In this document: positions 44,701 to 53,706 of the stretch, in pieces
Layout: every line of letters begins with the position of its first letter
How positions within the stretch are numbered: position 1 is the stretch's first letter
From: Eurosta solidaginis
Lineage: Eukaryota; Arthropoda; Insecta; Diptera; Tephritidae
Assembly: GCF_040869045.1 (NCBI RefSeq)
Contig: NC_090321.1
Coordinates: 78,339,183-78,403,182, forward strand
Length of the DNA: 64,000 bases
Direction: 5' to 3'
The notes under the pieces: model-generated
Seen by the model: the letters and a program-made list of their open reading frames with translations, nothing else
Databases searched by the model: none
What the model was told of the DNA's origin: nothing
Position numbers and translations under genes: made by a program

Positions 44701-44895
44701 ATGCAGCAAAGCCATTTCTCAGGACCGGGGTCAGGAGACGGACCCGGATTGGATTCGATGCCTTCCCGGAGTAAGAGAATATGGAGCAGTCCTGCTGCAA
44801 GGAGCTGCTGGGAGGATGACAATTTGTGGGAGGGACGCAACAAATTAAATAGGATCACACTGAAATGACAGACCTTGGTCGGGAAAAATCCCAAG
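41752..44895 (-). pseudogene. LINE (jockey/CR1-like superfamily) with 2A-like motif, zinc finger, endonuclease remnant, reverse transcriptase
   Basis: Reading down the minus strand: LLREGIESNPGP (44739-44762 carries GIESNPGP); a Cys-rich finger (CCICRKR ... CVSCKGWLHRTGC, about 44600-44715); a Pro/Gln/Ala-rich stretch; the second half of an apurinic-type endonuclease (SPDISIVSAELVNC ... LASDHLPI, 44200-44310; the first half is missing); a linker with KWEEHLRGCD (43582-43872); reverse transcriptase with HGFIKLHSTTTALN, ALDLSKAFDTVN, QGVPQGGVLSPLLF and YADD (about 42890-42915 by frame change); and a C-terminal CPACSVSPHDTNHLFNC at 41814-42125. The 3' tail is a CAA run near 41752-41775. At least five frame breaks. 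Clade is tentative. Confidence 0.78.
44739..44762 (-). other. 2A-like (StopGo) motif GIESNPGP
   Basis: The eight residues match the core D-x-E-x-N-P-G-P of 2A ribosome-skipping peptides with Gly in place of Asp, and follow a Leu-rich stretch as in other 2A-like sequences. Such motifs near the N-terminus of LINE proteins are known from CR1/L2-type elements. Activity here is unknown. Confidence 0.6.
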
Positions 44896-45315
44896 TCGCT
44901 CCAGTACATAGAACCGACTGCCTTGGGAAGCGGATAGCACCGTCATCATTGTGCTTGAGTTTAAGATCCAAAAAGGGTAACTCGTTGTTGATTTCATTTT
45001 CGCATTTGAACTGAATACTATCCTTATATGAATTGAAAAAATTCAGCGTTTTTGCAATTTTGTCTCTCTCAATAATAACAATGCAGTCATCAACGTATCG
45101 ACAGTAGAAACGTGGAAAAGCGAGCTTTGAGTTAACTGTTTTTCGATTGTATTCATGAACAGATTACAAAGAAAAGGGCTTATACTTAAACCCATTGGCA
45201 AACCATCAGTTTGTTCGTAGAAATCGCCTCTAAACTGAAAAAATGATTGATTTAAATCCCTCTTAAAATCCACAAAGGACAAATGTGAACGCCTAGAAAA
45301 ACCGGGGGTATACTC
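44896..45315 (-). pseudogene. Penelope-like reverse transcriptase fragment
   Basis: On the minus strand: HLSFVDFKRDLNQSFFQF, FYEQTDGLPMGLSISPFLCNLF and, after a frame change near 45110, FPRFYCRYVDDCIVIIERDK. The G-L-P-M-G-x-x-x-S-P and YVDD blocks are the A/C motifs of Penelope-like polymerases. It continues to about ELPFLDLKLKHNDD near 44945 and then meets the LINE. It abuts, head to head, the endonuclease fragment at 45316. Confidence 0.72.
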
Positions 45316-46290
45316 CGTGACCTGTTCACGGAAAAACAAGGACGGAGAAGAATGCGGCGCAAAATACATTGGCCAATCGATCCGCTCTGTAAGCATCAGG
45401 TTAAAGGAACACTTAAAATATATTGAAAATATCTATCCTAGAAGTGGAATTGCCGAACATGCACACTCGATAAGTGAAAGCGACTGCCAAATCATAAAAT
45501 CCGAATCCAGTGTGAAGAGATTAAACATTTTAGAATCCTTTCACATCTACGTAAATAAAAATGTTTGCGTAAATCGCGATACTGGCCCACTGTATTCAAG
45601 TTTGTTCTCAGCTGTTCAGTAAACTTCAGCCGTGTTTTTTAACACGCGCGTATACGTTTCGTTTGCGCGTGTTAAAAAACGCCTATCTTCGCTTAGATAA
45701 TGCTTAGGAGACCCATCTAGCGGCTGTGGTAAAACAACTAGCTACAGCAACAGGGTGTAGCGAAAAGCGGAGACGCAACGCTCTGATGGCCATAGGGTAT
45801 AACATATAGCTGAATCAGTTGCGATGAATTGTGGACACACATATAATACATAGAATTAGTGTACAGGGTGAAACAAAGACACATATTTCAGTTACATCTG
45901 AGTATAATGCGTATTGAAATTTAGTAGGACAAAATTTATGCGCAGCAATTTCAGAGGTGTATTTATAGTTTGTCTCTTAGCAGTCAATATAAAGTTTAAG
46001 CGTAAACGGATATACGCGTGTTAAAAAACACGGCTTTCGTTTGTTTCTGTTTATTGTTGGTATACTTACCAAGTCATTTATTGTTTACTCTTTTTCTGTA
46101 TTTCTTATTCAATTGTATTTGATTTCTAAGTGCATTGTGTTTGCATTATATTAACTTTTTAATGATTTACTTCGTTTTTGTTAGATTCTTTATGATTATC
46201 TCCTATGACAATGTTTAGTTGAATACTACAACTGATGATGACACCACGCGCGTGTCGAAACATGTGTTGAATAAAAACATAATTTAAACG
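45316..46290 (+). pseudogene. Penelope-like GIY-YIG endonuclease fragment and 3' end
   Basis: The plus-strand frame up to 45622 reads CGAKYIGQSIRSVSIRLKEH, SGIAEHAHSISESDCQIIK, then ESFHIYVNKNVCVNRDTGPL, the YIG half of a GIY-YIG nuclease and its C-terminal helix with the conserved E of 'ILESFHI'. The stop (45620-45622) is followed by an inserted MITE and then by a 3' untranslated end with 'aactgatgatgacaccacg' and 'gtcgaaacatgtg' (about 46229-46267), the Penelope-like 3' hallmark. The polymerase part lies on the other strand, so the copy is rearranged. Confidence 0.72.
45628..46035. mobile_element. MITE with AGCCGTGTTTTTTAACACG ends
   Basis: The 408-bp element has inverted ends: AGCCGTGTTTTTTAACACGC at 45628 and its reverse complement ending at 46035, followed inward by a tatacg block on both sides. 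The ends are themselves foldable (GTGTT/AACAC). A second, truncated copy is at 32990-33335. No clear target duplication, no transposase. It sits in the 3' untranslated part of the Penelope-like fragment. Confidence 0.7.
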
Positions 46291-46525
46291 ACTAAAAGGT
46301 TTTGTTTTTAATTTATATGTTGTGATATAAAAGTCGTTTAGCACTCAATTAAAAAAAATATATATATACTTAAATAAAAAATGGTTTAAAAAATGTATTT
46401 ATTTAAGAAAAACTAAAGAAATTCATAGTATGAATGAATGAATATTCGTATGTATAAACTACATATAAGAAATAAAATATTTCATGTATTTTGTCTTCAG
46501 CAATTAACGAACATTTTTTTCTATT
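46291..46525 (-). other. 3' untranslated region of the MADF-BESS gene
   Basis: AT-rich text directly after the stop. On the minus strand an AATAAA lies at 46398-46403, about 125 bases after the stop codon, a plausible poly(A) signal. The actual cleavage site is not visible. Confidence 0.45.
46398..46403 (-). terminator. Candidate poly(A) signal AATAAA
   Basis: Plus strand TTTATT. Positioned as expected behind the stop at 46526. In AT-rich DNA the word is common, so the support is only positional. Confidence 0.4.
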
Positions 46526-47250
46526 TCAACGCTTTTGTCCCAATTGTTCAAGTAAACTCTCCTGAAATCGCATTCGAACTCGTAGTTGTTGTACCGGATC
46601 TAATTTTTTCATAAAAGGTAACAGTGAACGAAGGAATATGAAGTTTTCATTTTCATCATCCGATACTTCAACAGCTCTTGGTTCGCTTTGGTTAGCTACC
46701 GACTCAAGTGCCCCTTTTTTGGATGGACATGTAGTTTGCTCATTTTTGGATTTGGTGACATCTAAATCGTCCGTTTCATCAAGTGTATAAACTCGTTTGA
46801 TACTTGTAAATGCTGGTGCCGGTAATTGGGGCTTTACCATAGCTAATGGCGGTAGGCTGTCTACTAATGGCATTCGGGGCTCCTCACCAATAATAAATTC
46901 CGGTTCTTCTTTTATTTCCACGGCGCTGATATTTGTATCATTATCCTGTTCGTACGTTATGCTTGGAAAAGTGTTCGTTTCACTCTGAGTTTTGTCTTCA
47001 CCGTAGGAACAATTCGAATCGACGGACAACGGTATATCATTTGTAGGTATATCATCAATAATGACAACATTTTGGTCGGGTTTGTAGCTGTCAAGGACAA
47101 ACATCATAGGTTCAAAGTATTGCCATGGAGGTTTATCGTGTTCCTCAATATAGTAGTTATCGCCAAATATGTATATCGGCACTTTTTTCGCACTTATGCG
47201 CTTGTAAAACTGATCTCGTATACCTCGCCATATAGCTTTAGCTTTAGGCC
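46526..47250 (-). CDS. MADF-BESS domain protein, exon 2
   Basis: Second and last exon. The acceptor is TTTAATTTCAG just 5' of 47250 on the minus strand. Joined to exon 1 (52337-52475) the coding length is 864 nt, exactly 288 codons with stop, and the split Gly codon and the MADF domain are completed. Residues about 5-95 are the MADF (Myb/SANT-like) DNA-binding domain with WRGIRDQFYKR and YIFGDNYYIEEHDKPPWQYFEPMMFVLD in this exon. The middle (100-245) is acidic and low-complexity. Residues about 252-284 (FLRSLLPFMKKLDPVQQLRVRMRF...) are a BESS protein-interaction motif. Adf-1-like nuclear regulators have this layout. No frame break: the only intact host gene in the window. Start of this exon in isolation is not an initiation codon. 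Confidence 0.87.
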
Positions 47251-47447
47251 CTGAAATTAAATGGTTGAGATAGTTGGTTTTTATTACAATGTGTTATATC
47301 GAAATTTGTTTCTACTAGAGCAACTCATGGAACTCATTAAACCGTCGCAAAGTTTGTAAAATGTGTAAGCCTCGCAAACTTCTCTGAAAAGTATTTTATT
47401 TGGTGGTTTCCATGCTTACAACGCTATTGCAGGCATTGTATACAAAA

Positions 47448-47640
47448 CAAGTGTGATATCTTATCCGTCAACTGTCTGGCAGAATGTTCAATATGGCGGC
47501 GCACACGGTCGGCTATTTTCAGCGGGTGATATAAAGAGAAACAGGATGAGATCAAGATAGTCACTTTAAAAATCAGGTAATTTGAGGTCTTTGCAGAAGA
47601 TATCACCCTTGCCTTATCCACAATGATTGCGAGTTTCAAT
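47448..47640. repeat. Dispersed repeat, uninterrupted relative of the site hosting the 56511-63240 LINE
   Basis: 'gtgatatcttatccgtcaac' (from about 47453) matches 56490-56510, and the next part ('gttcaatatggcggcgca', about 47485) matches 63268 onward. At 56511-63240 the two halves are 6.7 kb apart. This copy therefore shows the repeat without the LINE. On 47570-47620 the similarity fades. Confidence 0.6.
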
Positions 47641-47675
47641 CAGACAGTTTATAAAGAAAATAGATAATAATAACA

Positions 47676-48075
47676 AGTAAGGATGGGACTGTCTTCGGTT
47701 GTGCCGAAGACTTCATACCTTTCATGAATGGAGCTCTACAATAATCGTATCCCATTCGTAATATCCAAATAATCGGCTGTATATGATATTAAATATATAG
47801 TGAACAGATGTACATTCCTAAGCTATTTTTAAGATAAATATAAAATAAAAATATGTAGGTAGTTTGTATGGGGATGCAAAGTTTCACGTTTTTTGTGGTC
47901 TTCATGAAATAGATATGACAATGAATCACTTATCTTAACAATATATGACGTAAACGTAAGTATTTGATGAAATTTGAAGCTTCTAGCTGTTAAAATGGGG
48001 CAGAAATTACGAAAAGTTTCTTATTTGAAAGATCGGTTGTATGTACTATATATACCACCGATCTATAACATTTTT
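47676..48075 (+). repeat. Hairpin-ended dispersed repeat
   Basis: Starts AAGTAAGGATGGGACTG and then GTCTTCGG (47691-47698), a 5-base loop and CCGAAGAC (47704-47711), a perfect 8-bp stem. Body text continues to about 48070 with words like those at 32610-32850. The inverse copy is at 21385-21480. Terminal hairpins occur in rolling-circle elements, but I cannot assign the family. Confidence 0.45.
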
Positions 48076-48129
48076 TTCAGACAACAATGAATGTCCTATA
48101 CGTAAGCATTCGGTGAAATTTGAAGCCCC

Positions 48130-48765
48130 AGTCAATATGGAAGTAGATGAGAATCAAAAAGCGGATGGGATAGCTAAAAAGAGCGCACCTTTCGAAGCTT
48201 GCTCCGTAGTCGTCCCCATTAGATTGGTCCAGATTAAGAGGAGAGGACAGTTGCACATGATCGACTAAAGGCGTGTACCCAAGCGCGGGTTGTAAAGTGA
48301 CGAAGATCATATGTAGTCTTACAACCTTAGACTTACAAAATTACTCCTATCATTAGGTAAGGTTAGGTGATTAACAAGAGAGGACTGTAGACCCATGGCT
48401 GGTATTCTGACTGGATACTGCCTTCTGGAGTCACATGCTTGCAACTTAGGCTTGGTCAGTGATAGTGGATATAGGAAGCGCGGGAAGTTCGGAGGAGGAA
48501 GCGATCGAGCACATTTTATGCTCTTACCCTGCGCTTGTCAGGTCTTATTAGGAGTAATACAGCTGTCAGATATAGAAGCAGCAAGTAACATAGGTCTTAG
48601 AAAGCTTCTAGAATTTGCCAAGAGAACGAATTTATTTTATTACATAGCTCCGGGTTTTTGGTATGGTTTTCAGTTTGGTCATTAAACAAACTTCTAGTAA
48701 CACTATGGAATCAATAATTCGATGTGAGGTCCTCACGGGCTGGCCTGTTCAACCTCACCTAACCC
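48130..48765 (+). pseudogene. LINE 3' end, RNase H-bearing family (third copy)
   Basis: Plus-strand fragments MEVDENQKADGIAKKSAPFEACSV (48135-48205), VPIRLVQIKR and LTGYCLLESHACNLGLVSDSG (48395 on) to LLEFAKRTNLFYYIAPGF (about 48650) match the C-terminal part of the 34152-35231 protein in order, with stops and a loss between them. The 3' end 'gtgaggtcctcacgggctgg' (about 48725) matches the other copies. It is truncated and inactive. Confidence 0.68.
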
Positions 48766-49617
48766 TGAGCGGACACACAGCTGCCTTAATATTTTTGAGT
48801 TGCAGCTCTTAATTTCGTTTCCGCCATGCCATCTGATCCAAATATGTACTATTTGCTCTCATCACTAAAAAATAGACGATGAGTAAGGATTTTCTTTCTC
48901 ACCGTCAACGATTTTGATCGTCCGCTCCTTGCCATATTTTCTAATGCGTTTTCTTTTCTTAAAAAAAATGTTACCCTGAACTTGCACTTTTAAATTCTAA
49001 TTTTTAAACTAGGTCAACCCTAGAGCTTTGCAAAGTGGCTGTATTTGTAAGCTTAAACAAATAAATGTTTCCTTTTTCCATAAATAAATAAATACAGTTG
49101 TTTTATTCCGCTTCCGAACAGCAATCAAGTGAATTTTCACTGAGAAGCTTTTAACGGCAGAAATACACTCGGCGGCCGCCCATTTTTAATAGTTGGAACA
49201 ATTATGGACGAGGTAGAAGGAATGCGGTAAGGAAAGAGAATGGTAGTGGGCATGGGTATGGCAGTTGGAGGGGGAGGGAGAAGAAAAATTAGAAGTTTAA
49301 ACAAGGATATTATAGAAAGGGACAACCGGAAGGGAGGAATAGTTTTTGAATATAGGCAAATAAATTTTCGGACAGTGCAACGCCTGTCGGGCGATCTAGT
49401 CTATTATAAATATGTAGTCCTATGCCGATATCCACAATGAAACCAACCATTCCACTTGCCTGGAGTATGGCACGATGGCAGCTTATTACTGGTCAGAGGA
49501 TAATTTTTACTTCGAGAATTTAACCACACCCTTTTATATATATGTGTACAAAAAAACATGAAAAAAAACAATAACCATACAACTTGCAACTGCTTTTCAC
49601 AAATTCATATGTATCAA
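48766..49617. other. Intron DNA with no recognisable gene
   Basis: Short frames only; one (49137-49325, minus) is Pro/Ser-rich by composition. 49135-49165 resembles a known tephritid dispersed repeat. Nothing else is recognised. Confidence 0.45.
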
Positions 49618-50150
49618 TCTCCTGTTAACATTTTACAAGACGGTGCACCATCTAATTTTTATCAAAAATTATCGAAGGGGTATCATAAAAGACGCGTCTC
49701 GACCTCCGTTTTAAGAATCCGAAAAATTTTATTTCTGTCGAGAGTGATTTACAAAAAACCGTAAAAAGACCCCGAGAGGGTCCGAAATATGGGGCCCGAT
49801 CCATAGTTTTTTTTTTTTTTTTTGCATAGAACACCTTTCTGCTTTGGCCGCGCTTATAAAAAATTACCCTGGGTGGGTCCGACACCGGTTTGGGGATCAA
49901 AACTAAATGCGCGCAGAACACCTTTCTGCATTAGTGTGTGTGTGTGTGTGTGTACAACAAATCTGGCAAAAAACAATAACCACTTGAAAATTTTAACCGA
50001 TTTTTTGCTTATATCTTTTGACAGAAACAAAAATTTAAATTTTCGCTTTCGGATTCTAAAAACGGAGGTCGAGACGCGTCTTTTGATACCACCTTTGATA
50101 ATGTTCGATAAAAATTAGGAGTTGCACCGTCTTGTAAAACGTTACCGAAG
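49618..50150. mobile_element. MITE with ~110-bp inverted terminal repeats
   Basis: The left text 'ttttacaagacggtgcacc', 'gacgcgtctcgacctccgtt' (49630-49710) is answered in reverse complement by 'aacggaggtcgagacgcgtc' and 'gcaccgtcttgtaaaa' (50060-50140). Inside lie a T-run (about 49806-49823) and a (GT)n run (about 49934-49951). 'agaacacctttctgc' occurs twice (about 49826 and 49915). No gene and no clear target duplication. Confidence 0.65.
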
Positions 50151-50399
50151 TTAAATCTTTAAATTGTTCAAACCGAAGTCGAAATTCATCCTGCCATTTT
50201 TTTACCTATTTAATAGTCAATCCCTGTTATAAATTGCTACCAAATAGGTATCGATATAAGTACCGAAACTTTCGGCCCGATACTTAGTAGGTATCAATAT
50301 TTTTTTGCTTGCTACTTGCAAGTACAGGTATCGATACCTTCATGCTATCGATTCATTATTTTATTTTTATTTTTCATATTTTTATTTATTATTATACTA

Positions 50400-50600
50400 G
50401 CTGAGTTCTGATGAAGCCTGATCCAGATCCCGATAAATATTTATCAGGCAGATTCAACATCAACATTGTGATCCTGATTTTTATCTGGATCAATTTCGGA
50501 TCTGTATGGCGGTTCTCTCCATTTAGTTTTTCGTTGTAGATTATTGACAGCTCATCCTTTTTAATTGGTAGCACTTACTGACATATGCACTAGGGTTTCC
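50400..50600. repeat. Dispersed repeat, related to 1150-1270
   Basis: Shares 'ttgtgatcctgat', 'ttatctgg' and 'gatctgtat' with the repeat at the left end of the window, in the same order. Confidence 0.45.
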
Positions 50601-50650
50601 TATATTTATCCACTTTTTTTTATTCAACACCCCATACATATTTAAGTTAA

Positions 50651-51176
50651 AGGTTCGTGCACATTATACGACGCGACATATAGCGATAAAATACTCTTTG
50701 CATGACCCTGCAAAAATCGCGAGTACTCCATGCATGCATGTATGGAGTACTCGCTATGGACCAAGCGAGTGCTCCAAAATTAACCACAATTCATACAAAA
50801 AATATGGTCCAATAAACATTGCGATGCCCTAGGACTGGACCATATACTCCAGCTCAGCATTACATCAGAGTAATCCATGGAGTACCCACAGTCCAATAAA
50901 CATCGTGTAGTGATTACAATCGTTAAAAACGAGCAATGAGCGGCTTACAATATGTTCGTGTAGAAACATGAGTTGGGCCATTTCTGCATTACAGTGGAGT
51001 ATAATGGTAAGTACTCCAGTGGACCCCATGATCAAACGATTTTTGCAGGGGTGTTGTTATGCAGCCATACATCTAGCGACAGTCGTACGACACGACACGA
51101 CCAAGTTTACCAATTAGGCAAAAATGCCGCGAATATTTTGTCGAGACGTGTCGCGTCGTATAATGTGCATGAACCT
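50651..51176. mobile_element. Harbinger-like MITE, TAA target duplication
   Basis: Ends AGGTTCGTGCACATTATACG (50651) and reverse complement ...AATGTGCATGAACCT (to 51176); inverted repeats run about 35 bases with the block TACGACGCGACA. TAA flanks on both sides (50648-50650, 51177-51179), the 3-bp duplication of PIF/Harbinger elements. It has a perfect 13-bp internal palindrome at 50719-50754. No transposase inside; a Harbinger transposase relic lies at 36245. Confidence 0.65.
50719..50754. other. Perfect palindrome, 13-bp stem with GCATGCATGT loop
   Basis: GCGAGTACTCCAT (50719-50731) pairs with ATGGAGTACTCGC (50742-50754); the loop is GCATGCATGT. The word 'gagtactcc' or its inverse recurs through the MITE (for example about 50860-50890 and 51010), so it may be a repeated protein site. 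Confidence 0.65.
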
Positions 51177-51389
51177 TAAATCTGACAAAACATTAAAATG
51201 GCAATAAAATAATTACATTATATTCGTTTTGAGGCATGCATGAAAAACGATACATTTGCAAGGTCAAAATTTATGGACACGCCAAATTTTTCCCAGAAAA
51301 TTTCTATTTACAGCAATAAGCTAGGCAATCTTATCAGATATTTAATAAAGTTTTGATAAACGCAATGCTGAATATTTTTGAAGACAGAC

Positions 51390-51595
51390 TATAGCAGAGT
51401 TGCACTGCCACACCGCCATTTAATGCAGGGTAAAAGTGTACAGCTTTTCCGTTGCGAGCAGGCAACAATTTTTACAAAAGAACGAAATACCCCGTAAATG
51501 CGTTACCTGCATTTTAGAATAGAACAAAATAAATTTACAACCCTTGCGCGGCGTACAAAAAGCGTAACACTTTTGCCAGAAAAGGAAAGGCTATT
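51390..51595. mobile_element. Small repeat element, empty-site relative of 53707-54540
   Basis: 'agagttgcactgccacaccg' followed at once by 'cagggtaaaagtgtac' and later 'aaaaagcgtaacact'. The copy at 53707-54540 has the same order but with 640 bases inserted between the first two blocks. The inner part has inverted ends AGTGTAACGCTTTT-like / AGTGTTACGCTTTT. Confidence 0.6.
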
Positions 51596-52336
51596 AATAT
51601 AAGCATTCGATTGTTATTAGGTTAAAACGCTTTCTTTGATACATCTTTCGAAATTTTTGGACGTGTTGATATCTAGTTCCTTCTTAAGAGAAAACTTCTA
51701 TATTTTTTATAGAAAATATATCGCATTTGTAGCATAGGTCAAAGAACTAATAATACTAGTTATTGGTTTGATATACATAAGTATATATTTTTTTTTAATT
51801 TTAAACTCAAATTTTAGGTGCGATTCGGGGAAAAAATTTTTAAATAACAGGTACCCTACTATGCGTACACATAATTTGAGTGCTGCCAACTCTCATAGAA
51901 CTGATCCAGATCGTTCCAGTGAGATTTGATCGTGATACAGAGTTGGAAAGCTTATTAGAACTCAACTAACTGTTCAAAAATGTCCTATCGCAACATTTTT
52001 TCATAAACGCCTTATCTATTGAACTCGAGCGTTTTTAAAAAATTCTGAATTTTTGAATAAAATTCTGAAGTGAGACCTTATTTAAACTAATTCTAAATTA
52101 GAACGTTTTTAATGGCCGGTTTTGCAGTGCGTTTTTAAACTCCACTTAAAGTTAACTAGAGTTTAAACTTGCCACTTTGCTCGATAAGTGGCAGGGTTAA
52201 ACTCGAATCAACTTCAATTGGAGTTAAAACTCGAACTGAAAAACGGGCATAAGTTTTATGCGATAGGGCGTTAACGCAACACCTGTCGAGATAGGGTAAC
52301 TTATACTACCTAACCAAACCCAATAACAAAATTTAC
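51596..52336. repeat. Intron DNA with a dispersed repeat at 51865-51960
   Basis: 51865-51960 ('tgatccagatcgttcca') resembles 1460-1545. The rest has no gene; 52035-52260 is a run of text with repeated 'gttaaactcga' words ('aactcgaa', 'agagtttaaact') that may be an old inverted repeat. Confidence 0.4.
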
Positions 52337-52475
52337 CTGAAAGACCAAATATTGCGCCGACTTCTTTCCATAGCTCTTCAAATTTTCTTTTATCGTTTGC
52401 GTGCAGTTGTCTTGTTTTTCTATTCCACAAAAACTCTCTTTTGCGTACTTCTGCAATAAACGCTGCTTTATCCAT
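52337..52475 (-). CDS. MADF-BESS domain protein, exon 1
   Basis: ATG at 52473-52475; reads MDKAAFIAEVRKREFLWNRK, then QLHANDKRKFEELWKEVGAIFGLS, the first two helices of a MADF domain with its typical Trp pattern. The donor follows CTTTCAG|GTAAAT on the minus strand (intron from 52336). Reading on past the donor leaves the domain pattern at once, which supports the splice. The 287-residue protein is a likely sequence-specific transcription factor of the Adf-1/MADF-BESS class, acting in the nucleus. Target genes cannot be inferred. Confidence 0.85.
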
Positions 52476-53706
52476 CGTGTTTCAACACAGTACTGCGGGT
52501 ACTGCGCTTGTGTAAGTAGTTCAATGTGGTTCTATGCAAGAAATGAAACCCAAAAGCAAGAGCATGTTTTGTACAGTGTCGATACTCAAACGCATGCATA
52601 TAAATTACTAACAAGGCATGTATTTGAGAATAGTATACTTAATGCATATATATGTACTCCCATAGCTACATTGTGTATATACAAGAGTGACTCAGGTATA
52701 TAGGTTGGTATGCATTTATAGTGATAAGTGAACGCGAAGGTTGGCTCACTCATTGTTACATACATGGACAGCTAGATACGCTACTCTGGCCTCTCTGAGA
52801 GCGCTGCCAAAATCACTGATAATCATCAGTGATCAAAATGCTCATTTTCGCGGCAGTGTTGCCAAATGTTGTATTTTAATACAACCGTAAAAAAGCCATC
52901 AACAAAAAGCATTAAAAAATCGTTAACTTATGCAAACTCTAATACCTTTGTAGTTGTTATTTTACATTTTCTTACGAAAATTCTTCGAAATTATAAAAAT
53001 TAACAAGTAATTTTCTTTGACTATAACACATCTCACACGATGTACATAAGGGAAGTTCCATGAGAAAGTGAACCTAGGTGCGTAAATAATTTTTCTTATA
53101 AATTTGGATACAAAGAACATGTAAAAACTTGAGTAATTATTATAAAGCAAAAGTATATAGACCCACAATTGAGCCATACTTCATATATTGTCCTACTATT
53201 TTCTTTATCTTGAAATACTCGCAAATTGATAAACTAAAAAATGCAGAATAAAGATATGCGCTTTATATTAGGCAAACGTTCTAATACCCCCATTAAAGGC
53301 ATTCTACAAAGTTTGAATTTGATGAGCGTAATAGCGTTTTCTTTTCTGAAATAAATTGTTGCCTAAGTAAATGGTAAAGCCTTAATAGTGTTACTCCTAC
53401 CCCAGAAAATTCTCAACATTTATAGTGCATACAAACATTTCATCTCACCATATTCACTCATATCACAAACCACCCAAGAAGATTGCGCATGTAAACATTA
53501 GATCATCTCTTTTTTATGGGCAATTCTTACGTCATCATCCTTTAGCTCTTGTTTTTTTCTCTCTTTCGTTCAGTCGCTCAAACAGTCAACCTGGCGTAGC
53601 TGCGCAGAACGAAGCAATGTTGAACTCGTGAATGCGCAATCTGGTAGGTCATCTGCACTCATATTAACAGAGTATATGTGGAACACAAGAGCGAATTGAG
53701 GGTTTC
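52476..53706. other. Upstream region of the MADF-BESS gene, no second gene seen
   Basis: This should hold the promoter and 5' untranslated part of the minus-strand gene, but I see no clear TATA or initiator. Short frames on the plus strand (for example 53425-53631) lack motifs. Confidence 0.4.

Larger units (their letters stand above)
47251..52336 (-). other. 5.1-kb intron of the MADF-BESS gene
   Basis: GT (minus, at 52336) to AG (at 47251). It holds a repeat at 47448-47640, a hairpin-ended repeat at 47676-48070, a LINE 3' end at 48130-48765, a MITE at 49618-50150, a dispersed repeat at 50400-50600, a Harbinger-like MITE at 50651-51176 and further repeats at 51390-51960. MADF genes usually have short introns, so transposon growth explains its size (inference). 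Confidence 0.75.
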
